A stretch of DNA of 64,000 nucleotides from Erinaceus europaeus (GCF_950295315.1 NC_080168.1:2424573-2488572), one strand, 5' to 3'; positions 20,721-32,636 are shown, counted from the first letter of the stretch. Numbers and translations: made by a program. The notes: a model not told the origin generated them from the letters alone.

Positions 20721-22105
20721 ATTCTGATCAATGAAAGACAGGCACAGAGGACTCCATCCTGCATGATTCATTTCTATGAAGTTCTAGACAAGGTAGGACT
20801 ATCAGTGACAGACAGTGACTTCCTGACGCCAAGGAGGATGCATAGGGAGTTGACAGAATGGGAATAAATGTTTGGCATGATGGCATTTCTTTCTATGGTG
20901 ACTGTGGTTGTGTTCACAGAGGCTGCATTTACGATAGTTCATCTCAGTGCAACCTTAAAATAAACACACTTTTCTGTAAAGTGGAGCATCATAAAATTGG
21001 TTCAACTAAAAAATTTAAGTGGTCCACAGAGAGACGTTAGATGTGTCACTTTTCTGAGGTCTTTGGGATGAAGATTATCACTGTCTAAAGGGGAGTTTGG
21101 GGCCTTGTCGAGGGGAGAAAGGATTGACATTCATGAACTCATTTATACAAAACCTACTTAGAGATCCTATAAAGCGAAGCACTCTCCAAAACATAAAGTC
21201 ATTGCTGGGGGATAAGGTGATGCTGGAAGACAAAACAAAACAAACCAATGAAAAGGCTGAATTGGTGAATTTGGATGTTTCATGAAAACAACATGCAAGC
21301 ATCTCCAAAGAGGGGCCTTCTTGAATCCAATAGTCATGTTGGGTTCAAACCACTGGATTTCTGACATTTATGATCATGAGACAATGCTGGTGCTGATGGG
21401 TCCTTGATTCAAGTTCAAGTCTTGAGCCAGATAAATGGAATTCTTCCCTGATTGCGTGTCTCTGCCTGGTCTTTGAAGACTGTGGGCCTTCCCTGCGGGA
21501 GAGCCTTTCTGATTACAAGAGGATGAAGTGGAGGTATTTCCACTCTGTGGATATTCTTAGAACTTTATGATTGATTTTCAGTGTGATCATATAATCTCCA
21601 TGCAAATGCCATCTGCCATCTTTGGCACTTAGGATAAAATATTTGAAATATTTTATTCATTTTGCTTGAAAAACAGATTTTGAGAAATCAGATCTCTTCT
21701 TTCCCCAAGAACACAGCTTTGGAGAGGTTGGGTATGAGTCCTTCCAAGCGTGACTGTGGCTTCTATTTTTGTCCCAGGTTTGGGCTATAGACTTGGTTTA
21801 ATTTTTGTTTGAAGGTTCTGTTTGCCATTCTGAAACCATTAAACTAAAAGTCAACCTTGAGGCTTGTCTGACTTCTGTTTTCTACTTGGTATGGATCTTT
21901 GCTGTTCTTTTCAAAGCTCTTTTAGAATGATAGAAAGGAAAGGAACTCCCTGCTTTGGGTGACAGCAGCCTCAAAAGTAAATAATAATAGTAAAAAAGAA
22001 ACCCTCAAACTTACTATTATTTGGGTGGAGAAGAGCCTGTATTTCTCTAACATGGTCCCTGATTCATATATATTCATCTTATAAACATTATCTGTAATCT
22101 CTATC
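20721..22105. other. Unique sequence, 1.4 kb
   Basis: One of the longest repeat-poor stretches of the window. Short frames only, no domain and no convincing splice architecture. Confidence 0.55.
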
Positions 22106-22115
22106 ATCTATCCAC

Positions 22116-22158
<43 letters not shown>
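22106..22158. repeat. (TATC)n microsatellite
   Basis: About 12 tandem tetranucleotides. Confidence 0.97.
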
Positions 22159-22159
<1 letters not shown>

Positions 22160-22160
22160 A

Positions 22161-22227
22161 TTTTAAAAAATTTATTATTTTTACTTATTTATTGGATAGA
22201 GACAACCAGAAATCAAAGGGAAGGAGG

Positions 22228-22261
<34 letters not shown>

Positions 22262-22990
22262 ACAGTACTGCTTCACCACTCACAAAGCTTTCCCCCTGCA
22301 AGTGGGGACCAGGATCTTGAACCTGGGTCCTTGGGCACTGTAACATGTACATTCTACCAGGTATGCCCTCACCCAGCCCCTCTCTCACTCTCTCTCTCCT
22401 TTCTAAATCATAGAATTAATCATTTTTAAACAGTTGTTCCCTTTCCCTTGAAAACTTGCTTTTTTTGTTTTTTTGTTTCTTGTCACCAGGATTTTCACGG
22501 GGGCTTGGCGTCTATGAAACAACTTCACCCATTACAGTGGCTTGCCTGCTTGTTTTCTTGCCTCCAGGGTTATCACTGGGGCTCAGTGCTAGCACTACAA
22601 GTCCACTGCTTCTAGCAGCCATTTTTCCTTTCTATTTTATCTGATGGGACAGAAAGAAATTGAGAGGGTGTGGGGGAGATGGAGAGAGAGAGAGAGAGAG
22701 AAAAAGATAGACACCTGCAGATAGACCTGCTTCACTGCTTGTGAAGTGTCCCTGTGCAGATGGGGAGTGGAGGCTTGAATCAGGGCCCTTGTGCATGATA
22801 ATATGTGTGTTTAATCAGTTGCTTCACCACCCAGCCCAACCTTTTCTTTTTTGTTGTGAATTATATATAGAGAAAAGTAGCAGGGGGTGGTGGTGAGAGA
22901 AGATAGAGAATGAGAGACATCAGTGGTACTGCTTCACCTCTTCTGAAGACTCCTCCCCCCCCCCCCGCAGATGGGGATTGGAATATAAGC
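22161..22990 (-). mobile_element. Cluster of three minus-strand SINEs
   Basis: 22161-22380 is family A with an internal GA repeat. 22480-22842 is a long-form SINE with a partly duplicated 3' block ('GCCTCCAGGGTTATCACTGG'). 22843-22990 is a truncated copy containing a poly-C run. Confidence 0.8.
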
Positions 22991-23084
22991 ACACGCGTAT
23001 TCATGTATGTATGTAACATGTGTACTTATACACATAGGCACACATGCATGTGTTTCTGTATGTGTATAAATACATATGAAGGTG

Positions 23085-23430
23085 AGAGTTCTGGCTTCTG
23101 TAATTGCTTCTCCACTGGTCATGGTTGTTGACAGGTGGATCCATCCCCGCCAGCCTGTTTCTTTCTTTCCCTAGTGGGTCAGGGCTCTGGGGAGGTGAGG
23201 TCCCAGGACACATGAGTGAGGTCACCTGCCCAGGGAAGTCAGGCTGGCGTTGTGACAGCATCTGCAACTTGGTGGGAAAAACATTAAGATATAAAGCAGG
23301 GCAATTCTGCTTTGCATTTCTATTTCCTTTTCGGATTTTCTTTCTCAGCTTCTGTTTCTGAGTGGGGTCATCCCATACTCATATTTCTCTCTCTGGCTTA
23401 TCTCACTTAACATAATTCCTTCTAGCAGGG
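23085..23430 (-). mobile_element. L1 3' UTR fragment
   Basis: Minus-strand match to the 8477-14797 L1 ('TTCTTTCCCTAGTGGGTCAG', 'CAGCTTCTGTTTCTGAGTGG'). Confidence 0.8.
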
Positions 23431-24015
23431 AGAGAGATTTGAATGACCATTTGGTCTTGGGATTTGAGAGTTATTTAGTAATAGACCCCAAGGTCTATTT
23501 CATAGGTATTTACCAAAGAAGTGGAAGTACTGTACCCTGGGGCAGTTCTCTGTTTAGGGACTGCTAGACTGAATCACATCATTGTAAATGTTTGTTGTTA
23601 ATTCCGATTAAAAACACAAGAACAACAAATAGTGTTGCAAAACTACTGGTCCCTTGAGGGCTCAAGATCTCAGTGAAATGCAATTCCTTCTCTCTTTTTT
23701 ATTTTCAGTTATTTATTTATTAATTTATTTAAATCTCTGTGGTCTTGTGAGCATATTTGAAAGTTCTAGCAGGGGAGTTCAGCTTCTCATATACCCTCAA
23801 CCGAAGGCCGGTCCGTCTCTATTCAGGGAAGGCCGTCCTTTTCCACCAGCACGTGGCTTTGGGAGGGACGCACATGGAGCAGTGAGGGAGGAAGGAGATA
23901 CCTGCCTAGCCAGCCAAATCAGCCGAATCAACCCTGGCCATCAGTGGGGTGACAGACGTCACAGCCAGATGACCCTCACACCCAGGCCGTGAGCACTGTG
24001 ATACCACCACTCCCT
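23431..24015. other. Unique sequence
   Basis: Nothing recognised. Confidence 0.5.
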
Positions 24016-24043
24016 GGTTCAAGTCATTTATACTGTTTATTTT

Positions 24044-24098
<55 letters not shown>

Positions 24099-24206
24099 CC
24101 CTCCACTGAGCTTCAGATATTATGGTGTTCTCATGTGATGCTGGGGCTCAACCCCAGAGCTCTGGGAAGGCTGGTGCTCTAACAGGTGAGTTAGCTCCTG
24201 GTCCCA
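24016..24206 (-). mobile_element. Diverged family C-like SINE with (GA)n
   Basis: A GA dinucleotide tract at 24047-24096, then 'GATGCTGGGGCTCAACCCCA' and 'GTGAGTTAGCTCCTGGTCCC'. Confidence 0.75.
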
Positions 24207-25170
24207 ATTGTACTTCTTGGACTAATTTGTAAGGCCATTTCTTGCTGGGCCTAGGTTTGCTCACCTCCAAAATGAAGGGAATGGACAGAATTATCCCTGG
24301 TTCTGTTTTGCTCAAGCAAACCATGATGCTGGAGTCGGCCTGACTCCAATATCACTGTGGCTCTTATTCTTGCTTGTGGATCTGGAACCTCCTGATGTTC
24401 CAATCACAAAAGCCCACACGATCTGGCTGTCTAGATAAGATGGGGGATTAGAAGAGGCATGTTGTTTCTGTTCAATCTGACATGAGGTAAGTCTACATCA
24501 GCCAAGATAAGACCTGTTTGTGCTAGACACAAAGCAGTCAGTTTGCCCTTTTAAGGAAAGCATAATCTATTTCCCACTCCCAGCAAATTTCAACCACATT
24601 TGAACAGAAAAGATCATATTTCCAAGCTGTAGGTAAAAGACTCCTGTGGTAGTAACCTGATTCTTTTTATATTTCTTTTTATACTCTCTTAGCGGGAGCT
24701 CTTTGTTGGCTTGTTAGAGGAAGATGTAGGTCTATCCTTTAGAAAGTTTGTTTACTTATTTTTATGAGGCTCTTAAATGACTAACCTCACGGAACTAAGG
24801 CTCATAGCAGACAACTGCTCCCAGAATCCACTGGGCCTTGTTCACTCATGGTTCCTCCCTGTTTGTGTTGCCAAAGTACTTCCTTATGTGTCTTAACAAT
24901 ATCTGAATAGGTATCAGCTTCTCCAAACTCCTGATTTTCTCATTCTTTCAACTATTTTTTTTTAGTACTTTAAAACATTTTTTTCCAAATTTCTCACCTG
25001 AAGGGATCAGATTATCACACTTCAAAAATCTGTTTATTTTATTTTTTTTAATCTTTTTTTTTTTTTATCTTTTGGGATCACTGGTACAGCACATGCTCTG
25101 TGTGCCCAAGGGCCTACCTTTAGACTCTGGCAATGCAGAAAACAACAACAACAACAACAAAAAAAAACAG
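24207..25170. other. Unique sequence with an AACAAC tract at its end
   Basis: About 0.9 kb without a recognised repeat or gene. An ACAACAACA simple repeat is at about 25138-25160. Confidence 0.5.
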
Positions 25171-25171
25171 A

Positions 25172-26310
25172 GGGTCAAAATAAAGGTGGGACATCATAAG
25201 ATGGCTTAGCTCTAGTGTACCATTAAGATAGCATGCTGATATTGCCCACAGTGCTAACATATGCCCACACATAATGGACCCCTTTGGGGGCCCCCACAGG
25301 ACCTTGCCCTCAGTGTGGGTGGATCAACAACAGTAGAGAATGTTCCATCCTCTGAAGGAGGGTTGGATAACATACTCTATCTCCCACCTGAGGAAGATGG
25401 CTCCCGAAATTGGTGCAACCTGGAATGTTCCTACTGATGCCCACAGAACGCAAGTTTGGGCCTACAGGGATGCAGAGGTTACACAGGCTCCTAAGCTGAA
25501 TATGGGCCCCAGATCAAATCAATGGGGCTTACAGTCAACAATATTCATACACTTTTCCCATATTCGGGAGCTACTCTCTTCCCTGATCCAGCTTTCTAGT
25601 CCTTTTTCTAGCCATGACATCATCTCCTCAGACAATAACTTGGGTCCACCTGCATATCAGACTTCAAGCTTAGGCAAAAACTAATAAACTCATGGACCTT
25701 TTGGAATATACCTGAAATAGACCAACTAGCTATTTCCAAAATGGAGACCCCAACTCTTCATCTGCTATATTCCAGCCTTTAGATTCATGATTAGTCAACA
25801 ATTTGTATGGCTTTATACGTTAACTCTTTTCAGCCACCAGGTTCCAGATGCTACCATGATACCAACCAGACTTCCTTGGGGAGATGACCTCACCAATATG
25901 TCCTGGAGCTCCCCTTCCCCAGAGCTCTGCCCCACTAGGGAAAGAGAGAGACAGGCTGGGAGTATAGATCGATCTGTCAACACCCATATTCAACGGGGAA
26001 GCAATTACAGAAGCCAGACCTTCCACCTTCTGCACCCCATAATAACCCTGGGTCCATACTCCCAGAGGGATAAACAATAGGAAATTTTATCAAGGGAGAG
26101 GATGGAATATGGAGTTCTGATGGTGAGAATTGTACCCCTCTTATCCTATGGTCTTGTCAGTGTTTCTATTTTATAAATAAAAATTAAAAAAAGAGAAGTC
26201 TACACATATCTACAGTCCAAAAATAACCAAACACTTGTTGGTGTGGGCATATATTAGCACCCTGGGGCAATACCAGCATACTATCTCAAAGGCACACTTT
26301 ATCTTAAACA
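25172..26310 (+). mobile_element. L1 3' UTR copy flanked by inverted 55-bp arms
   Basis: 25320-26195 is a long plus-strand copy of the L1 3' UTR with an A tail. 25218-25270 and 26241-26295 are imperfect inverted copies of each other. Confidence 0.75.
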
Positions 26311-26855
26311 TTATCTCTTGGGACAGAAGACTCATTCTAGGTGAGCAGAAAAGCAAAAGAAGAGGCCAGGACTGGACCCAGCATGTCTAGGTGAGAAAGA
26401 ACTTCCTGGTTTTCCTTGGCTTCTCAGGGAGGCAAGGATAGGAGTCTGGGAAGAGAAGAAGAATGACCAGCAAGTTGCACCTGGAAGAACAAAGGGAATG
26501 CTCTCCTTCCTGTGACTGAAAACAAGCTCGAGCAGATTTACCCTTCTTTCCCCAATTGTGGGCCATTCCCCTTTGGAGACATTAAGGAGGAAATGCAGAG
26601 AATGGGGCACTGGGAGAGTAGAGTTGATTCCATTGTTAATTAGCTGTGTGATTATGGGAGGACAGTCATAATTATGTAATTACAGGCATCCTATTTTACA
26701 TAATTTATTTAATAAGCACATACATGGTCTATTGGTCAGGCCCTGTGTATGGATCTGGAAGTAGAAAGACAAATGCGACATGCTTAGGGCTTTTAGGGGC
26801 TCACCAGCTTCTGCTGCTTCTCCTTCTCTTCCTCCTTTTTCTCAATTTCTCTATT
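26311..26855. other. Unique sequence
   Basis: Includes an AT-rich island (26620-26700) with several TAATTA-type motifs; no gene recognised. Confidence 0.5.
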
Positions 26856-27130
26856 GGGGGGACTAATGGTTTATAATCATCAGTAAAATACAATAGTTTG
26901 TATATGTACAACATTTCCCAGTTTTCCACATAACAATGTGACCCTCACTAGGTCCCCTTCTGTCATCGTGTTTCAGTTCCTTTCTAAATTCTTCTTAGTG
27001 TTTTCCCTTCTGGCCTTTTTTTTCAGCCTCTGTCTATGAGTGAGATCATCCCATATTCACCCTTCTCTTTCTGGGTGATCTCATCTCACACGATTCCCTC
27101 AAGATCCATCCAAGATGGGCTCATCAGAGT
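26856..27130 (-). mobile_element. L1 3'-end fragment
   Basis: Minus-strand, of the older type ('CTGTCTATGAGTGAGATCAT', 'ATCCATCCAAGATGGGC'). Confidence 0.75.
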
Positions 27131-27305
27131 CTTGAAGAAGACAGATGCCCCAAGGTGATGGCTAGGATGTAGAAAGGCATGTTGAACCTTTGAGTGGGAG
27201 TCACAGATCCCAGCAATAAGAAGAGGAAGAATATTTGATCCCAGTTCCAACTTGAAAGAGAGGCAGTTCTGAAGCTCTGATGTACTTTAGAGGGCTTGGC
27301 TACGA

Positions 27306-27624
27306 TTTTTTTCTTTTTCTTTTTTTTTTTTAATATTTATTTTATTTATTTATTCCCTTTTGTTGCCCTTGTTGTTTTATTGTTGTAGTTATTATTATTG
27401 TTGTCATTGTTGGATAGGACAGAGAGAAATGGAGAGAGGAGGAGAAGACAGAGAGGCGGAGAGAAAGACAGACACCTGCAGACCTGCTTCACCGCCTGTG
27501 AAGCCACTCCCCTGCAGGTGGGGAGCCGGGGTTCGAACCGGGATCCTTATGCCGGTCCTTGTGCTTTGCGCCACCTGCGCTTAACCTGCTGCGCTACAGC
27601 CCGACTCCCTTTTTTCTTTTTCTT
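27306..27624 (-). mobile_element. Family B SINE with T-rich target duplication
   Basis: Complete minus copy of about 27320-27609, bracketed by 'TTTTTCTTTTTCTT' on both sides. Confidence 0.92.
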
Positions 27625-28255
27625 ATAGGAAAGTTAATGGTTTACAACGTATTGGCACATGGGTCCAGTTTTCCGTCTGGCCACGACAGGTGTCTGCCAA
27701 ACACTCTTCCTCCCAAATTAGGTCCTTTTCTATTCTCATGCACAGAACCTGGAAGCTGCCCCTCACCCCCTGTCCTCCTTCCCCAGAGACCTTTGCTTTG
27801 GTGCAATACACCCCACCCAGTCCAAATTTTTACTTTCTTCCCTCTTTCTGTTATTATTTCTCAAGTACCTCCCATGAGTGAGATCATTCCATATTCATTC
27901 TTCTCTTTCTGGCTTATCTCAGGATTCCTTCAAGCTCCATCCAAGATGAAGTGAAGAAGATGATGTCATCATTCTTTTTTTTTTTTGATTCATCAGTCTT
28001 GATAGCTGAGTATTAATTATTTCATTGTGTATATAGACCACAACTTGCTCAGTCACTCATCTGTTGTTGGACACCTGGGTGACTTCCAGATTTTGGCTAT
28101 TACAAATTGTGCTGCTATAAGCATAGGTATACACAAATCTTTTTGGAAGGGTATGTCTAGATCCTTAGAAATATCCTCAGCAAGGAGTTGCTGTGTCAAT
28201 GTGCAGGTCTGTTTCTAGCCTTCTGAGTTGTTTAGATTGCTCTCCCTATTTTGAA
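27625..28255 (-). mobile_element. L1 3'-end fragment including the ORF2 tail
   Basis: 'CACTCATCTGTTGTTGGACA' and 'AATTGTGCTGCTATAAGCAT' are antisense L1 ORF2 C-terminus, comparable to 9830-10200. The insertion of the preceding SINE lies at its left edge. Confidence 0.8.
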
Positions 28256-29100
28256 ATTATGGTCGCCTTCTATGAGTAGGGAAGGCTCTACTAACCCCCA
28301 GGGCATCAAGGTACAAGCTGTTATATGTAAGCTTTTTGTTGGTTGACTTTGATAACACAGTCATAGTCAGCCCCCAATGCTCTGCGATTTGCTTTATAAC
28401 AGCTTTGCCACCAACGGTGACTGGTGGGATGTCTGTGTTTCATTTCTACTTCTAGTTGAAAGGAAAAAAAACATTCTTTGTTAATCGTTGTACTGTGATT
28501 GTGAAACACCATGTTTGAGGAAGAGTTTCAAGGCAGAAATGGCCTTGAGGTCTAGTTCTCTTGTTTTTTAATTTGGAACGGAGGAGGAATCCCTCTCACC
28601 AGAATTCCCCTACTGCCAGTGGGCATTGGCATTCTAAACAGCCTGCATGGGAGAAGACAGATCATACTTAAAAAGGGGCTTCTTTCTCTCACTCCATTTA
28701 CCTCTGCACTTTTCAAGGGACTGTGGGGAAAAAAAAGAGAATCTCCTATTTTAAAAAATGCATTAAAAATAACATCAAAACATCAGTCTCTGCCATTTCC
28801 CATTGCCTGGGGAATTGGCACATGTCTTCAATGTTAAAAGAATGTTCTCTTCACGTTGCTTTGCATTGCAAATGAGCTTCATACTTGGAAGGCCTCGCTG
28901 AGTTCTGGTGGCACTGTCTCTATTTGGTTTCCTGCTGCCTAAAAGGAGATGGGGATTCACTGAGTCCAGGATGGTTGTTTAATAGAATACTGGAGACCAA
29001 GAAGTAGAGGTTCTAGCTTTAGTCAGTGCTGATATTCCCCCAGCACTAAGAGTATTGTGTCTAGATCTAGAGCACATCACTAGAAAGTGTTAGGCAGACC
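28256..29100. other. Unique sequence
   Basis: No recognised gene or repeat. A GA-rich tract follows at 29115-29158. Confidence 0.5.
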
Positions 29101-29117
29101 AGTTTCCACTGGAGAGA

Positions 29118-29155
<38 letters not shown>

Positions 29156-29225
29156 TGGAGGGAATTTGAAGTCAACCTCAGCGATTAAAGTACCAAAGAA
29201 ACATACTTATTTCCTGTAGCATTTG

Positions 29226-29520
29226 AAAATTATTTAGTGGGGTAGTTAAGTAAACACGTCTCCATGTGTGAGGACCTGGGTTTGAGCCCCTGCTCCCCAC
29301 CTGCAGGGGAGAAGCTTCACAAGTAGTGAAGTAGGATAACAGGTGCCTCTCTATCTCCCTTTCTACCTTTCCCTCCCCTTTCAGTTTCTATTTATCCCAT
29401 CAAATAACAAATAGAAAGAAAAAAAAAAGGAAAAATGACTTCTAGGGGTGGTGGATTTGTAATGCCAGCATTGAACCCAAGCAGTAATCCTGGTGGCAAC
29501 AGAAAAATAAATAAATAGCA
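29226..29520 (+). mobile_element. Long SINE (A-like) immediately upstream of the UBE2C retrocopy
   Basis: Has 'GGTTTGAGCCCCTGCTCCCC', a CT-rich middle, 'GGCAACAGAAAAATAAATAA' and an A-rich 3' end that abuts the retrocopy at about 29521. Confidence 0.8.
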
Positions 29521-29569
29521 GTTGCCCTCACGTTGTTCCTGTGGTTTCCCTCCAGCGCCGCCTCTGGGG

Positions 29570-30211
29570 ATGGACTGGCAGAACCGCGACCCAGCAGCCT
29601 CCGGAGTCACCGCCGCCCTCAAAGCAGCTCAGCCCAGGGGTGCACCAGGCCCTGTGGGCAAGAGGCTACGGCAGGAACGGATGAACCGCATAATGCCTGG
29701 TGACAAAGCGATTTCTGCTTTCTCTGAATCAGACAACCTTTTCAAATGGGTGGGGACCATGCACGGAGCCGCGGGCACCATACATGAGGACCTGAGGTGT
29801 AAGCTCTCCCTGGAGTTCCCCAGTGGCCACCCTTACAACACACCCACTGTGAAGTTCCTCACAGCCTGCTACCACCCCAGCGTGGACACCCAGGGCAACA
29901 TCTGCCTGGACATCTTGAAAGACAAGTGGCCTGCCCTGTATGATGTCAGGACTATCCTGCTCTGCGTCCAGAGCTTGCTAGGAGAACCCAGTATCCACAG
30001 CCCTTTGAACACACAGGCTACTGAGCTCTGGGAAAATCCCACAGCCTTTAAGAAGTACCTGCAAGAAACCTGCTCAGAGCAGGTCTCCAGGTCTCCAGTC
30101 AAGAACCCTGACCTGCACTGTCCAGCCTTTCACCTTGTATTGTCTTTTTTTTTTTTTCCCCCCTTGGATGGTGTCTTTTTTATTTGTGTCTGTATAGGAC
30201 TCTGTCTTTAA
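29570..30211 (+). pseudogene. UBE2C: UBE2C retrocopy, 213-codon open frame (E2 ubiquitin-conjugating enzyme C-like)
   Basis: UBE2C is the E2 that works with the anaphase-promoting complex to start ubiquitin chains on mitotic substrates such as cyclin B. The ATG at 29570-29572 aligns with the known start (human begins M-A-S-Q-N-R-D; here M-D-W-Q-N-R-D). The UBC fold follows from about residue 29 ('GPVGKRLRQE') with 'NLFKWVGT' (56-63) and the catalytic-site loop 'GNICLDIL' (109-116), so the thiol Cys112 is kept. The Asn of the HPN motif has become Ser (102-104 = H-P-S). An 8-bp tandem duplication at 30080-30095 shifts the frame, bypasses the ancestral stop at 30109-30111 and adds about 36 residues read from the 3' UTR. 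No introns and a poly-A tract mark it as a retrocopy. Whether it is transcribed is unknown, so I class it as a pseudogene with an open frame. Confidence 0.9.
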
Positions 30212-30215
30212 CTGT

Positions 30216-30247
<32 letters not shown>
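30216..30247. repeat. (GT)n microsatellite in the retrocopy 3' UTR
   Basis: About 14 GT units expanded inside UBE2C-like 3' UTR sequence. Confidence 0.95.
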
Positions 30248-30249
<2 letters not shown>

Positions 30250-30329
30250 CTCTTGTTAAGACCTTGTGATGAGTATATTAAATAAATAAATTTGAGGTGT
30301 TTTGTAAAAAAAAATAAAATAAAAATAAA

Positions 30330-30720
30330 AACATAAATAATAAGCAAAAACTTGCAAACAACCAAAATGTCCTTCCACATATGACTGGATAAAAAAGTTA
30401 TGAAACATACACTCGATGGAATATTACTCAGCAATAAAAAAGATGATATTGTATCCTTCAGGGTAAAGTGCATAGACTGGGAGAAGGTGATGCTTACTGA
30501 AGCAGGTAAGCAGGTGAAGGACAAATACAGAATGGTTTCATTCATATGTGGAATATAGAGAATTGAATATATGCATGTGAAAAAAAAAGTCAACCTCTAT
30601 CTAACTAAGACTGAGGGGGCTATAGTGGTTACCTATGGGGTGGGGGTGGGGATGGGGACACAGACCTTTAGTGAGGGGAGTGGTGAGAAAAAAATAAAGT
30701 ATAGTGATATTATCCACAAC
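30330..30720 (+). mobile_element. Ancient L1 3' fragment
   Basis: Plus-strand 'ATGGAATATTACTCAGCAAT' and 'TTTCATTCATATGTGGAATA' are typical old L1 ORF2 3' sequence. Confidence 0.85.
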
Positions 30721-30768
30721 ATTCTTCAGTATTAATTATATTTTAGCAGTGATTTCTGAAGCATAAAA

Positions 30769-31061
30769 ACTATAAGTTGGGGAGTCGGGCTGTCGCGCAG
30801 CGGGTTAAGCTCAGGTGGCGCAAAGCACAAGGACCGGCATAAAGATCCCGGTTCGAACCCCGGCTCCCCACCTGCAGGTGAAGCAGGTCTGCAGGGGTCT
30901 GTCTTTCTCTCCTCCTGTCTGTCTTCCCCTCCTCTCTCCATTTCTCTCTGTCCTATCCAACAACGATGACAACAACAATAATAACTACAACTATAAAACA
31001 ACAAGGGCAACAAAAGGGAATAAATAAATAAAATTAAAAGAAACAACAAAATACTATAAGT
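30769..31061 (+). mobile_element. Short-form family B SINE with 9-bp target duplication
   Basis: Body 30778-31052. It has head 'GGAGTCGGGCTG', an A-box region, B box 'GGTTCGAACCCCGG', and a tail ending 'GGGAATAAATAAATAAA'. The flanks 'ACTATAAGT' are at 30769-30777 and 31053-31061. A ~20-bp stretch around the GGGGAGTCGC block is missing. Confidence 0.93.
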
Positions 31062-31065
31062 AGAA

Positions 31066-31660
31066 GAGAGCCTCAGCTCTGGCACCGTCATGCCAAATAG
31101 CACTCTTAGTCCACCTACATGTTGGCTACTGGGTTCAGGCCAAAAGTACGAAATTCATGGGCCCCTTTAAACATGTCTAAACTAGACTTCCTAGCTTCTT
31201 CCCACATGAAGACCCCCTAATTTCATCCACTCTATTCTTACTTTTTTGGTTCCTGTTTATTAAATATTTTGTCTTGCTTTATATCTTACTGCCTTTCAGC
31301 CACCAACTTGCAGATGCTACCATGACGCCATCCTGACTTCTCTGGGCAGATGACTCACTAGTGTGTCACCTCTCCAGAGCCCTGCCCCACTAGGGAAAGA
31401 TAGAAACAGGTTGGGGGTGTGGATTGACCTGCCAATGCCCATGTCCAGCAGAGAAACAATTACAGAAGCCAGACATCCCACCTTCTGCTCCCCAAAATAA
31501 TTTTGGTCCCTACTACCAGAGAGAGAAAGAATTGGGAGCCTTCCAATGGAGGGGATGGGATGCAGAACTCTGGTGGTGAGAACTGTATGGAATTGTACCT
31601 CTGTTATCTTACTATCTTGTTAATCACTATTAAATCACTACTAATTTTTAAAAAGATACA
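31066..31660 (+). mobile_element. L1 3' UTR copy with A tail
   Basis: 'CAGATGCTACCATGACGCCA', 'CCCCACTAGGGAAAGATAGA', ending 'TTAAATCACTACTAA'. Confidence 0.8.
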
Positions 31661-32636
31661 TTTGAAATAATGCAAAACATACATAAATAAATAAAAGGTC
31701 TTTGGTCTCCTAATGCTCTTCCTCTACACAGGCTCTCTGATTCCTGCTGCCTGTTTTCCTTCCGTTCAAGCTAGAGAGACTGACTCCCAGCTTGGAGGAC
31801 AGCCAGGCCCTTGAGTCCTTGTGGGAGCAGACCTGGACAAAGGACCAGCCTAAGTTCTGCTTAGTGGACCTAGTAGGAAGACCTCTCATGTCTTCTTTCT
31901 TTGCTCATTTCTGGGTCTTGGTCTTTTTTCATGTGACTTTTTTTTTTTAACGTCCCTGTCCCTCCCCACTGATGTAATGCCTGAGAGGTGTCATGTCTCC
32001 ATATGAACTTCAGAAAAATGTTGAAAGGAGGAGGGGCCCAGCTCCCTTACTTCCTCACTGCCCCGCCTCTGCTTCCTGTGCGGATGTTAAAGTCATTAGT
32101 TGCTTGTCCAATTCCCCACTCACCTGGCTAGGCTGCCTCTCAGCACAGCCCCCAGTCTATCTTTCCCCATGATATGCTCTGGGCTCCCTTCTCTCTTCTT
32201 GGATCACAAGCGTCTCCCACAACGGTACAGTCCCTCCCAGTCTCCCATACAGCCTTGGCGCCCACCAGCGCAGCAGAGCAGGCCTAGTAGGCATTCAGCA
32301 GGGATGCTGGCTGCCTTGGGTCATGCATATGGTTCCCATTTTTTAGGAATGCCTGCTTGCTCTGATTATTGGCCCGCTTGGCCCGCTGAAGTGTACTCTC
32401 GGGTAGAGAAAGGGAAATGGACTAAAAGATGTGTTTCAGGGAATAGTCAATAACCCACTCCTAATTACTAGTGGGAATGGAATAAGCATATCCTTTCTTG
32501 CATAACTAATCAATATCTTAATATATCTCCATTAGCGAGGGTGTATTTTATGTTATTGATATTAAATATCTACCTATTGTGTCAGGAAGGTTTCAACGTA
32601 ATTGTTATTGATGGTTAGAGTCTTGTCAACTGCTGA

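Larger units (their letters stand above)
29521..30320 (+). mobile_element. UBE2C: Processed mRNA insertion (UBE2C retrocopy unit)
   Basis: Contains a short 5' UTR-like leader (29521-29569), an intronless coding region, a 3' UTR ending in AATAAA (30281 and 30285) and an A-rich tract from about 30306. These are the marks of L1-mediated retroposition of a spliced mRNA. A clean target duplication is not obvious because A-rich SINE sequence lies on one side and old L1 on the other. Confidence 0.9.

Noticed and set aside
29521..30320. Native UBE2C gene or exon
   Set aside because: The whole coding region is uninterrupted by introns, ends in an A tract, and carries a frameshift and an active-site change, so it is a retrocopy.
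30778..30880. tRNA-like sequence with A and B boxes
   Set aside because: It is the Pol III promoter head of a B SINE with target duplications, not a tRNA gene; the same applies to every other SINE head.
32030..32100. CpG/GC-box promoter
   Set aside because: One short GC-rich patch without CpG density, a start-site motif or a downstream gene.
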